From Brevibacterium sp. ZH18 (GTDB lineage: Bacteria > Actinomycetota > Actinomycetes > Actinomycetales > Brevibacteriaceae), in the NCBI RefSeq assembly GCF_022748595.1, contig NZ_JALDSX010000010.1, positions 36,153 to 100,152 on the forward strand: a stretch of 64,000 nt of DNA, in the 5' to 3' direction. The position numbers were made by a program, and so were the translations under genes. Numbering within the stretch: the first letter of the stretch is position 1; each line of letters begins with the position of its first letter. The notes below the pieces were generated by a model. That model was not told the DNA's origin. It was given only the letters and a program-made list of their open reading frames with translations, and ran no database searches. Positions 26,557 to 34,707 of this stretch are shown one piece after another.

Positions 26557-27750
26557 TCAGCGCCCGCGCCGGGCCCGCGCATCGACGAAGCTGAGCGCCA
26601 GAAGTACGAGGCACAGCCCCACCAACGCCGCAGCGGCGACACCGACCGCTGTTCCCAAGGTGCTGGCGGTGGCGAGTGCGCCCATGCCGATTGCGGTCGC
26701 GGCCTGCAGGACATAGGCGACCAGGTAGAGCAGTGACAGGGTCGAACCACGGTGGCGGACCGGTGTGGCTTGGCTGATCACGCCCAGCCCGCCGGTGAAT
26801 GCAAACGAGTAAGCGGCTCCGCCGACGATGCACCAGGCCAGGAAGATTCCGATTGAGCCGAATGCCGCCGCGGCGGCCATCAGTGCCAAGCTGATGATCG
26901 TCAGGAGAGTTCCGACCAGCAGGGAAACGTGCGGCCGAACTCGGGCGAGGAATAGGCCGGTGACCCCGATGGCTGCCGATGAACAGCCCAGCAGCACTCC
27001 CACCAGCGCGGTGTCCGTGGTGCCGGAGAACTGGCCGATCATGTGTGCCCCCAGTGACAGGAAGATCGCCCCCGCGCAGTAGGCAATTGACACCGACAGG
27101 GTCGCGATCGAGAAGCTCAGCCGCAGTTCGGGGAGAAGGCGCAGCGCTCGGGGTCGCCACTTCTCCGTCTGCACGGGGCGATCGTCCGGGGTCAGAGCAA
27201 GTGCGATCACGGTGATGACTGTCAGCGCCACAAGGAGAAGGTAGCTCCAGAGCAGGGGCATGGGTGCGAAGCGAGCGAACACCCCGCTGAGCACGAGTGC
27301 CAAGGTGAGCCCGGCAGCGGTGGAGACGGTCGCCAGTGAACTGGCCAATCTGGGATTGCCCGTCGTGTTGTTCTCGACCAGGGACGCAGTCGCGGCGCCC
27401 ATCGCCAGTCCGGAGCCGGCGCCTTGGAGTACGCGTCCCAGGAACAGGAACGCGACGTTCGGTGCGATGGCGAAGGCAATGGCGGAGGCTGCGATCAGTC
27501 CCACGCCCCAGATCATCACGAGACGACGTCCGAACTGATCGGAGAGATTGCCGAACAGCGGAAGAACGACGATCAGCGCAAGCTGGTAGGACGCGAAGAC
27601 CAAGGTGATGACCGCCGAGTTCAGTCCCCACTTCTCGGCATAGATCGGGTAGAGGACGCTGGGCGCCCCACTCGACCACAGCACGAGCGCCAGCACCGAG
27701 GCCGAAGCCCAGAACGCTCCCGTCCTGCCCAGTCTGCGCGGCGCGGGCAT
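26557..27750 (-). CDS. MFS exporter (drug-resistance type)
   Basis: This is a 397-aa, 12-helix major facilitator. It has the loop 2-3 signature GNLSDQFGRRLVMIWG and the helix 5 motif C region with TASLVENNTTGNP. This points to a drug/H+ antiporter-like or aromatic-compound exporter. Its ATG overlaps the stop of a 21-codon upstream ORF (TGATG), and it has no good ribosome site of its own, so translation probably depends on that leader. It ends near the convergent CatC-like gene. Confidence 0.87.
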   Translation of the reverse strand: MPAPRRLGRTGAFWASASVLALVLWSSGAPSVLYPIYAEKWGLNSAVITLVFASYQLALIVVLPLFGNLSDQFGRRLVMIWGVGLIAASAIAFAIAPNVAFLFLGRVLQGAGSGLAMGAATASLVENNTTGNPRLASSLATVSTAAGLTLALVLSGVFARFAPMPLLWSYLLLVALTVITVIALALTPDDRPVQTEKWRPRALRLLPELRLSFSIATLSVSIAYCAGAIFLSLGAHMIGQFSGTTDTALVGVLLGCSSAAIGVTGLFLARVRPHVSLLVGTLLTIISLALMAAAAAFGSIGIFLAWCIVGGAAYSFAFTGGLGVISQATPVRHRGSTLSLLYLVAYVLQAATAIGMGALATASTLGTAVGVAAAALVGLCLVLLALSFVDARARRGR

Positions 27751-27815
27751 CAGCTGACCAACCCGAAACGGGAGCCCGGCACTGCTCCGTGCTTCTCGGG
27801 GAAGAGGGCCTTCAT
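27750..27815 (-). CDS. 21-aa leader ORF translationally coupled to the MFS gene
   Basis: ATG at 27815 is preceded by AGGAG at a seven-base spacing. The ORF encodes a peptide starting MKALFPEKHG and ending in a TGA whose final A is also the A of the MFS ATG. The MFS start itself lacks a ribosome site. Such short upstream ORFs often sense translation stress or antibiotics in exporter genes, but no attenuator hairpin is obvious between ORF start and MFS start. It resembles no leader peptide I recognise. Confidence 0.6.
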   Translation of the reverse strand: MKALFPEKHGAVPGSRFGLVS

Positions 27816-27975
27816 GCGGGTGCTCCTATTGGTCCTGGGTGATGGCAGTCTGCTCCCAGTTGTATCAGTACTTCGACTCCAGGCTGCACTCGCCGATGGA
27901 ATCTCGCCCCTGAATGCGCGACAACCTCGGTTGAATGCGCGGCAGCCTCAGTCCTCGCAGCAGCTTCCGCCGGCT

Positions 27976-28037
27976 CAGCAACCCTTAGGGCGTTCAGCAA
28001 TCCCACGACGGGTTGCTGAACTCTCTAAGGGTTGCTG
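27976..28037. repeat. 28-bp-stem hairpin, AGCAACCC family (copy 2)
   Basis: Arms 27976-28003 and 28010-28037 pair at 25 Watson-Crick positions plus one wobble, with a 6-nt loop. Compared with copy 1 the core CTCCGG has become CTTAGG and the opposite arm has changed to match, so the structure and not the sequence is kept. The 3' arm includes the stop codon of the LysR gene and would end its transcript before the MFS unit. Confidence 0.9.
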
Positions 28038-28936
28038 GCTTTGGAAGACACCGCCTCGGGCAGGATCTCCCGCACGATCTCGACGACACGGGCCAGAGCC
28101 TTCGATGGATTGTTGCGGCGCCAACCGAGCGCCAAAGTGAACGCATCCCCACCCTCGGCGAGGCGAACATAGGTGACGCCGTCGATGCGGATGTGATTCG
28201 AGGACTCGACGACGATCGCGATTCCGACCTGCGCGCCCACGAGCGCGAGCAGACTGTATGGATCCGGCGCCTCCTGCGCGATGTGGGGGAGGTAGCCGGC
28301 CTGATCGGCCAGGCGCATCATCGCCTCCCGCACCTGCGAACCGTGTGACGGCGCATATGTGATGAACGGCTGCTCCTTCAGGTCCGCCATGGACACGCTC
28401 TCCGCCTCGGCGAGCTCATGGCTGGTGGGGACCGCGACCATGACGCGCTCCTGCCGGATGACGTGGACGGCGATGCCTGCCGGTGCCGGTGGGGAGATGA
28501 TCCCCATGTCCATCGTCCCGTCGCGAACGGCCAGGGCCGACTCCCCGGAATACGTCTGCGGGTGCAACTCCAAGCTGATGCCAGGTTGTCGGTGGGCAAC
28601 CTCCCGAGCGAGCAGGGACAGGATCGAATAGCCGCTCGTGCCGCCGAAGCCGATCCGCACCCGACCCACCACGCCTTCCTTGGCGGCGCGGGCGATGCGT
28701 CGCGCACCCTCAACCTGCGCCTGGATCGCACGAGCAGGCTCGAGCAGTGCTTCGCCCGACGAGGTCAGTCGCACCCGTCGGGTGGTCCGCTCGAACAACT
28801 GGACGTCCAAGTCCTTCTCGAGCGAACGGATCATCTGACTCAATGCCGGCTGGGCGATGTGCAGAGTCTCTGCGGCCCGCCCGAAGTGCAGCTCCTGCGC
28901 CACAGCGAGGAATGCCGAGAAGTGTCGCAGCTCCAT
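28025..28936 (-). CDS. LysR-family regulator (probable glutarate/acyl-CoA operon regulator)
   Basis: This 303-aa LysR-type regulator has an N-terminal winged helix (FLAVAQELHFGRAAETLHIAQPALSQMIRSLEKDL) and a periplasmic-binding-protein-like effector domain (GRVRIGFGGTSGYSILSLL). ATG at 28936 is chosen because GGAGG lies eight bases before it. It is divergent from an acyl-CoA dehydrogenase/CoA-transferase/GcdH operon. In pseudomonads a LysR protein (GcdR) next to gcdH and a CaiB-type transferase responds to glutarate; the same role is inferred here. Confidence 0.9.
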   Translation of the reverse strand: MELRHFSAFLAVAQELHFGRAAETLHIAQPALSQMIRSLEKDLDVQLFERTTRRVRLTSSGEALLEPARAIQAQVEGARRIARAAKEGVVGRVRIGFGGTSGYSILSLLAREVAHRQPGISLELHPQTYSGESALAVRDGTMDMGIISPPAPAGIAVHVIRQERVMVAVPTSHELAEAESVSMADLKEQPFITYAPSHGSQVREAMMRLADQAGYLPHIAQEAPDPYSLLALVGAQVGIAIVVESSNHIRIDGVTYVRLAEGGDAFTLALGWRRNNPSKALARVVEIVREILPEAVSSKASNP

Positions 28937-28981
28937 AGCGGTTGCCTCCGTTTGAGATAGTGACGACACTGCCACCCGTGA

Positions 28982-28998
28982 TTGATAAAGAAACTCAA
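28982..28998. promoter_or_regulatory. Putative LysR operator
   Basis: TTGATAAAGAAACTCAA is a TTGA-N9-TCAA dyad in the 122-bp gap between the LysR gene and the operon it probably controls. The gap is AT-rich compared with its surroundings. A second TTTGAG/CTCAAA pair spans 28950-29000. Confidence 0.4.
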
Positions 28999-29058
28999 AT
29001 AATAACCATGAGATTACGTCTTGGACACCGCGTAATACAAGTGGAACAGTGAGTACCT

Positions 29059-30771
29059 ATGAACTACGTCGATCTCGACCCCGCCCTGCAGCCGCTCATC
29101 GAGTCCTACCTCGACGTAGCCGACCGGGAGCTGCTCGCCCCGGTGCTCTCCGCCCTCGGCGCCGACGCCGCCAACAGGCTCGCACCCTTAGCCGACGTTG
29201 CGGACAAGAACCCGCCGACGCTCGAGCAGTTCAACCGCGAGGGCGATCGCGTCGACACTATCGACTACCACCACAGCTACCAGCAGCTACAGCGCGCCGC
29301 CTACGAGGAATACGGCCTCTCCGCACTGTCGCATCGAGGCCTCCACGGTTGGGACGACGTACCGCCCCACCTGGTGAAGTACATCCTCTCCTACGTCTTC
29401 GTCCAAGCTGAGTTCGGCCTGGCTTGCCCGGTCTCGATGACCGACGCCGCTGCCCGAACCCTGCGGAAGTTCGGTGCGGGAGAGGAAATCGCCGAGGCGA
29501 TCGACCGGCTGATCTCGACCGATCCCAAGCGGCGGTTCACCGGAGCGATGTTCATGACCGAGATCCAGGCAGGCACCGACATCGCCCAGACCTCGACCGT
29601 GGCCGAACGCGACGGTGAGAACTGGGCCCTGTCCGGTCGCAAATGGTTCACTTCGAACCCCGACGCCGACATCATCCTCACACTCGCCCGCTACCCCGGC
29701 GGAGACGACACCACCCGCGGAGTCGGCCTCTTCATGCTGCCCAAGCAACGTCCGGACGGCACGAAGAACTCCTATGTCATCGACCGACTCAAAGACAAGC
29801 TCGGCACTCGGTCCATGCCCAGCGGCGAAGTCACCCTCGACGGCGCCTATGCCGTCCAGGTCGGGACGCTCGACCGCGGATTCCGGCAGATGGCCGAGAT
29901 GGTCAATACCTCCCGACTGTCCAACGCGATGCGTGCGACCGCCCTCATGCGCCGAGCTGTCAACGAAGCGCTCGCCCATGCCCGAAAGCGCGTCGTCTTC
30001 GGCAAGCCGCTCATCGAAGCACCTCTGATGCGGATGACGCTGTTGCCGCTGCAGGCCGAAGCCGAAGCCGCATTGGGTCTCGTCTTCTTCGCCGGCGACA
30101 CGCTCCAGAAAGCCGACGCAGGTGACGAGTCCGCGGCCGCCCAGATCCGCGTGCTCACCCCGCTGGCCAAGCATTACATCTGCAAACGCGCGCGCTTCGT
30201 CACCGGTGAGGCCATGGAGGTCCGCGGCGGCCGCGGATACATCGAAGAATTCCCCGACGCCCGCCTCGTCCGCGACTCCCACCTCGGATCCATCTGGGAG
30301 GGCTCGAGCAACGTCATCGCCCTCGACGTCCTGCGCTGCATGCGCAAGCAGAACACCCACCGCCTCCTGGCAGAGACGATGACCGAAAAGTTGAAAACCA
30401 TGACCACCGCCGAGGCGGCCGCTGACATCCGTGAGCTCCTGACCAGGTGGACGGCGATCGTTGATCGCGGTGACGTGATCCTGAGCGTCGAGTCGGATGC
30501 TGCCGAGGCGCTCATCGGCGGCTATGCCGACGATTTGGCGCACCTGATCATGGCTGCCCTGCTGCTCGAGCAGGCCGATGCCGAAGTCAGCCGTGACGAC
30601 AACTTCCGCAAGCTGCTCGTCGCCAGGGCCTTCATCGGCAGCAACATCACTGCCGATGAGAATGCTGTGGTCGACACACTCACTCATTTCGAAGACATCG
30701 TCGATGGCGAAACGGTGCCCCGCGATGCTGTCTCAACCGACGTCGTCCCCACACCCGCACCCGTGGCCTGA
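29059..30771 (+). CDS. Acyl-CoA dehydrogenase family protein (AidB-like)
   Basis: This is a large acyl-CoA dehydrogenase of 570 aa. It has FMTEIQAGTDIAQTST (the flavin/substrate loop), ALSGRKWFTSNPDADI, and a C-terminal RGGRGYIEEFPDARLVRDSHLGSIWEGSSNV region typical of the AidB/ACAD11-like branch with an extra C-terminal helical domain. The glutamate in IWEGSSN is the likely flavin-proximal residue. It heads the operon with the CoA-transferase and GcdH genes, so the pathway has two acyl-CoA dehydrogenases; this one may act on a different chain or on a by-product. Confidence 0.88.
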   Translation: MNYVDLDPALQPLIESYLDVADRELLAPVLSALGADAANRLAPLADVADKNPPTLEQFNREGDRVDTIDYHHSYQQLQRAAYEEYGLSALSHRGLHGWDDVPPHLVKYILSYVFVQAEFGLACPVSMTDAAARTLRKFGAGEEIAEAIDRLISTDPKRRFTGAMFMTEIQAGTDIAQTSTVAERDGENWALSGRKWFTSNPDADIILTLARYPGGDDTTRGVGLFMLPKQRPDGTKNSYVIDRLKDKLGTRSMPSGEVTLDGAYAVQVGTLDRGFRQMAEMVNTSRLSNAMRATALMRRAVNEALAHARKRVVFGKPLIEAPLMRMTLLPLQAEAEAALGLVFFAGDTLQKADAGDESAAAQIRVLTPLAKHYICKRARFVTGEAMEVRGGRGYIEEFPDARLVRDSHLGSIWEGSSNVIALDVLRCMRKQNTHRLLAETMTEKLKTMTTAEAAADIRELLTRWTAIVDRGDVILSVESDAAEALIGGYADDLAHLIMAALLLEQADAEVSRDDNFRKLLVARAFIGSNITADENAVVDTLTHFEDIVDGETVPRDAVSTDVVPTPAPVA

Positions 30772-30795
30772 AGTCACAGAACACTGGAGTAAGTC

Positions 30796-32022
30796 GTGAG
30801 AACCACAGAAACAGAATCCACGCCCGATACGAGTACCGCGGCAGGTGGGTCCTTCGCAGGCCCTCTTGCCGGTGTGCGCGTCATCGATCTCTCGAAGATC
30901 CTCGCCGGGCCCTATGCCACGATGTCTCTGGCTGACCTCGGTGCCGAGGTCATCAAGGTCGAACACCCCGATGGGGGAGACCCGACTCGTGCCTGGGGTC
31001 CACCCATGGTCGGTGCCGATGCCACGTACTTCCACGCAGCAAACCATGGCAAGAAGTCCGTGACGATCGACCTCAAATCCGAACGAGGACAGGCCCAGGT
31101 TCACGAGCTGTTGGCCGAGGCCGATGTCCTCGTCGAAAACTTCCGACCCGGCAGCTCACTGCAGACGATCTTCGACTACAAGGAACTGGCAGCGAAGTTC
31201 CCGCACCTCGTCATCCTCCGCATCTCCGCCTACGGCGATCACGGGCCGATGCGCGACGAACCCGGTTATGACATGGTCGCCCAGGCTCGCGGTGGGCTCA
31301 TGTCTCTGACCGGTGAGGCAGGGGGACCGCCGATGAAGGCCGGGTTCGCCATGGGTGACCTGGGTGCAGGGCTGTTCGGCATCATCGGAATCGTCTCCGC
31401 ACTCTTCGAACGCAGCCGGACCGGCAAGGGCCAATACCTGACGACCTCGCTCTACGAAGGACAGCTGGCACTGCACGTGAACTGGGCGACGAACTATTTC
31501 GCCGACGGCAATCGCCCACATGCGCTGGGATCCGGGCACCCCAACCTCGTGCCCTACCAGGCGTATCCGGCCGCCGATGACTACTTCGTCATCGCCATTG
31601 GCAACGACTCCCTGTGGCAGCGCCTGTGCACCGCCATCGAGCGACCCGACCTCGGCGATGACGAACGCCTGTCGGCCAACCGCGGTCGAGTCGAGCACCG
31701 CGAATACCTCAACGAGGAGCTCTCCCGCACCCTGCGCACGAACACCGTCGAGCACTGGTGCGAGAAGTTCTCAACCGCTGGCGTTCCCGCCGCACCGATC
31801 AAACACCTCGACGAGGTCTATGCCGATCCGCAGACCGAAGCCCTCGGGATGGTCCAGACGGTCGAACATCCCACCGCCGGACCCATGCGGCAGGTGGCAT
31901 TCCCCGTTAACTTCAACGGAGTCCGCCCACCCGTGCGCTCCGCACCACCCGAGCTCGGAGCCGATACGGAGGACATCCTCGGCGCCACCGACCACCCACA
32001 CCCAGCCACCACAGGAGCCTGA
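30796..32022 (+). CDS. CaiB/BaiF-type (class III) CoA-transferase
   Basis: This 408-aa family III CoA-transferase has GVRVIDLSKILAGPYATM at the CoA site, VIKVEHPDGGDPTR, and the catalytic aspartate in GYDMVAQARGG (Asp159). These enzymes move CoA between carboxylates through a mixed anhydride. With GcdH directly downstream, the likely reaction is succinyl-CoA:glutarate CoA transfer, giving glutaryl-CoA. GTG start with GGAG seven bases upstream. The next gene begins one base after its stop. Confidence 0.9.
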   Translation: MRTTETESTPDTSTAAGGSFAGPLAGVRVIDLSKILAGPYATMSLADLGAEVIKVEHPDGGDPTRAWGPPMVGADATYFHAANHGKKSVTIDLKSERGQAQVHELLAEADVLVENFRPGSSLQTIFDYKELAAKFPHLVILRISAYGDHGPMRDEPGYDMVAQARGGLMSLTGEAGGPPMKAGFAMGDLGAGLFGIIGIVSALFERSRTGKGQYLTTSLYEGQLALHVNWATNYFADGNRPHALGSGHPNLVPYQAYPAADDYFVIAIGNDSLWQRLCTAIERPDLGDDERLSANRGRVEHREYLNEELSRTLRTNTVEHWCEKFSTAGVPAAPIKHLDEVYADPQTEALGMVQTVEHPTAGPMRQVAFPVNFNGVRPPVRSAPPELGADTEDILGATDHPHPATTGA

Positions 32023-32023
32023 A

Positions 32024-33220
32024 ATGACTACGACCGCCACTGCACAGGACACAGTCGACCTCGACAAGTCCGACCTCCTCAACCTCGAAGGCCTCCTCAG
32101 CGCGTCCGAGATCGAACTTCGCGACAAGGTGCGGGCATTCGTCGATGAGCGTTTCCGTCCGAACATCGCCGACTGGTATGAAAGCGCGCACTTCCCCGTC
32201 GAGATCGTGCGCGAAATGGGCGAGCTCGGACTGCTGGGCATGCACCTTCACGGCTACGGCTGCCCGGGACGATCCGCCGTCGAATACGGCCTCGCAGCCA
32301 TGGAGCTCGAAGCCGGTGACTCGGGGCTGCGGACCTTCGTCTCCGTCCAGGGATCACTGGCGATGTCCGCGATCCACAAGTTCGGTTCCGAAGAGCAGAA
32401 GAACCGGTACCTGCCGGGCATGGCCAAGGGCGAGATCATTGGCTGCTTCGGCCTGACCGAACCCACCGCCGGATCCGACCCAGGATCGATGGCGACGACA
32501 GCAACACGCAATGACGACGGTTCGTGGACACTCAACGGGGCTAAGCGCTGGATCGGCCTGGCCTCCATCGCCGATATCGCCGTAATCTGGGCCGCGACCG
32601 ACGAAGGCATCCGCGGGTTCCTCGTCCCCACCGACACCGCAGGCTTCAAAGCGACCCCGATCGAGCAGAAGCTGTCAATGCGCGCCTCCATCCAGTGCGA
32701 TATCGACATCGTCGATGTCCAATTGCCCGCCGAGGCGGTCCTGCCCGAGGTGCGTGGACTCAAGGGGCCGTTCTCATGCCTCAACGAGGCCCGCTATGGA
32801 ATCATGTGGGGCGCGATGGGTGCCGCACGTGACTCCTACGAGGTGGCTCTGAAGTATGCGCAGGAGAGGATGCAGTTCGACAAGCCACTCTCCGGCTATC
32901 AGATCACCCAGCAGAAGCTGGTGAACATGGTCCTCGAGATCCAGAAGGGAATTCTTGTGGCACTGCAGACCGGCCGCCTCAAGGATGCCGGGACGCTCGA
33001 CCCTGTCCAGATCTCGGTCGGCAAACTCAACAACTGCAGAGAGGCCATCGCCATCTGCCGGGAAGCCCGGACGATGCTCGGCGGCAACGGCATCACCCTC
33101 GAATACTCACCGCTGCGGCATGCAAACAACCTCGAATCGGTGCGCACCTACGAGGGAACCGATGAGGTGCACACTCTGATTCTGGGTCGTCACATCACGG
33201 GTGAGCAGGCGTTCCGGTAG
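32024..33220 (+). CDS. gcdH: Glutaryl-CoA dehydrogenase
   Basis: This 398-aa flavoprotein matches GcdH. It has Arg103 in GLRTFVSVQGSL (the residue that binds the glutaryl gamma-carboxylate), FGLTEPTAGSDPGSM, and the catalytic base Glu377 in RTYEGTDEVHTLILGRHITG. GcdH oxidises and decarboxylates glutaryl-CoA to crotonyl-CoA, and electrons pass to ETF. ATG at 32024 is chosen because it follows an AGGAG and keeps the conserved N-terminus; longer in-frame readings run antisense-like through the CoA-transferase gene. Confidence 0.93.
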   Translation: MTTTATAQDTVDLDKSDLLNLEGLLSASEIELRDKVRAFVDERFRPNIADWYESAHFPVEIVREMGELGLLGMHLHGYGCPGRSAVEYGLAAMELEAGDSGLRTFVSVQGSLAMSAIHKFGSEEQKNRYLPGMAKGEIIGCFGLTEPTAGSDPGSMATTATRNDDGSWTLNGAKRWIGLASIADIAVIWAATDEGIRGFLVPTDTAGFKATPIEQKLSMRASIQCDIDIVDVQLPAEAVLPEVRGLKGPFSCLNEARYGIMWGAMGAARDSYEVALKYAQERMQFDKPLSGYQITQQKLVNMVLEIQKGILVALQTGRLKDAGTLDPVQISVGKLNNCREAIAICREARTMLGGNGITLEYSPLRHANNLESVRTYEGTDEVHTLILGRHITGEQAFR

Positions 33221-33250
33221 GGCGAGCTTTCCACGCGCGGCAGAGTCGCA

Positions 33251-33427
33251 TCAGGCGGATCTGCAGATGAGGCTTCGGAAACGCGACCACCAATAGTCGA
33301 AAGCCTCACGCCGGCGCTGTGCTCGCTCGTCACGCAGCTCCGTCTGCATACGAGCCTCGTCCACGAACAGCTGTGCGCTCTCCATGCTGCGGATCGAACT
33401 CCATTGGCACCCGCTGACCATGATCAT
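33251..33427 (-). CDS. Small hypothetical protein (58 aa)
   Basis: This short ORF starts MIMVSGCQW and is preceded by GAGGGG. Its second half is strongly amphipathic and charged (DEARMQTELRDERAQRRREAFDYWW). It resembles the small Arg/Trp-rich proteins common in actinobacteria, but I recognise no family. An ATG two codons in (33421) is equally possible, and a longer reading to 33568 is less likely. The rest of the 455-bp gap up to the KdgT gene holds the operator at 33606 and nothing else I can name. Confidence 0.4.
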   Translation of the reverse strand: MIMVSGCQWSSIRSMESAQLFVDEARMQTELRDERAQRRREAFDYWWSRFRSLICRSA

Positions 33428-33605
33428 CGCCCCCTCGCGCTTACTTCCAGTGTACTGCGCGAGGTGGCGCGGGTGATCAGCGATCGCACCCACTGATCGA
33501 CAGCAGTTCTGATAGCAATCGCAGTTGCGTAGGGGCACAGACGAGATGACGCAACTCGCCTCGTGCACCTCATGCCACGGCAGGAGACTCTTGCCGCTTC
33601 GTAAA

Positions 33606-33643
33606 TATGTACGTACACTAAGTACCTACATAGACGACTATGT
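33606..33643. promoter_or_regulatory. GntR/HutC-type operator before the threonate operon
   Basis: Two overlapping dyads lie 33-70 bp before the permease start. The first has 11-bp arms (33606-33616 and 33622-33632, one mismatch) around ACTAA and contains the direct repeat GTACGTAC/GTACCTAC. The second is ACATAG-ACGA-CTATGT. Half-sites of GT-N-TA-N-AC type suit HutC-subfamily GntR proteins, one of which is encoded at the end of this operon. Confidence 0.65.
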
Positions 33644-33675
33644 GCTCACAACTGCTCACACAAAGGGGATTCGTC

Positions 33676-34707
33676 ATGGCTGCCGAATCACAGATCACCA
33701 GTCGCGTTCCGCTTTTCGACGGGATGAACAGAATTCCTGGCGGCATCATGCTGATTCCGCTCATCCTGGGATCCATCGTCGGAACATTCTTCCCCGGCTT
33801 CCTCGAACTGGGAAACTTCACCTCGGCGCTGTTCCGCGACAGTGCATTGCCTCTCATCGGCATACTCATCTTCGCAACGGGCATGCAGATCACCCTGAAA
33901 ACCTCGGGCCCCGTGCTTGCGACCACCGGCACGATCCTGTTGACGAAGTCGATCATCCCAGCTGGCCTCGTCGTGTTGTTGGGCCAGTTCGTCGGCATCG
34001 AGGGAATTCTGGGCGTCTCAATCTTGGCGCTCATCGTCATGATGGACAACAGCAATGGTGGACTATGGCTTGCCTTCACCGGTCGCTATGGAGACGCACG
34101 CGACCGCGGCGCTTACATGGCGTCGGCGATCAATGACGGACCGTTCTTCTCGATGCTCTTCCTGGGAGCAGCCGGTCTGGCCGACATTCCCTACACCCTT
34201 CTGCTCGCGGCTGTCATCCCTCTGATCATCGGCATCATCGTCGGAAACCTTGACGCGAAGTGGACCGAGATCATGCGACCGATCCCGAACATGGTCATTC
34301 CGTTCTTCGCCTTCGCGCTCGGCACCGGAATCGACCTCGGCAATGTCGTCACCGGTGGACTCTCCGGTCTCGTCGTCGGCGCGATCGCCACGGTCATCAC
34401 CGGTACCCTTGCCTACTTCGGATACCGCTGGATTCTTCGCCGTGGCAACCAGTCGGGCATCGGCATCGCCTCGGCAACGACCGCAGGCAACGCGATCGCA
34501 ACGCCAGCCATTATTGCCGGGGCCGATCCGGCCTTCGAGCCCTACATGGAAGTTGCCACTGCTCAGGTCGCCTCCGCCGTTCTCGTCTCAGCAATCCTGG
34601 CTCCACTGCTGGCAGCCTGGGTGCTCAAGCGCCAGGGAGGAATCAAGAAACAAGACACCGAATCGGGAGCCGAGGACACGTCACCCCTGAGGTCTGAAGG
34701 ACTGTGA
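33676..34707 (+). CDS. 2-keto-3-deoxygluconate-permease-family transporter (KdgT-like)
   Basis: This 343-aa, ten-helix membrane protein has the KdgT features RIPGGIMLIPLILGS, ALPLIGILIFATGMQI and ALIVMMDNSNGGLWLAFTG. The family imports sugar acids with protons. Here it heads an operon with a DUF1537 kinase and a PdxA2-type dehydrogenase, so the cargo is probably D-threonate or D-erythronate and not KDG. ATG at 33676 is preferred because AAAGGGG lies eight bases before. Its stop overlaps the kinase GTG. Confidence 0.9.
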   Translation: MAAESQITSRVPLFDGMNRIPGGIMLIPLILGSIVGTFFPGFLELGNFTSALFRDSALPLIGILIFATGMQITLKTSGPVLATTGTILLTKSIIPAGLVVLLGQFVGIEGILGVSILALIVMMDNSNGGLWLAFTGRYGDARDRGAYMASAINDGPFFSMLFLGAAGLADIPYTLLLAAVIPLIIGIIVGNLDAKWTEIMRPIPNMVIPFFAFALGTGIDLGNVVTGGLSGLVVGAIATVITGTLAYFGYRWILRRGNQSGIGIASATTAGNAIATPAIIAGADPAFEPYMEVATAQVASAVLVSAILAPLLAAWVLKRQGGIKKQDTESGAEDTSPLRSEGL

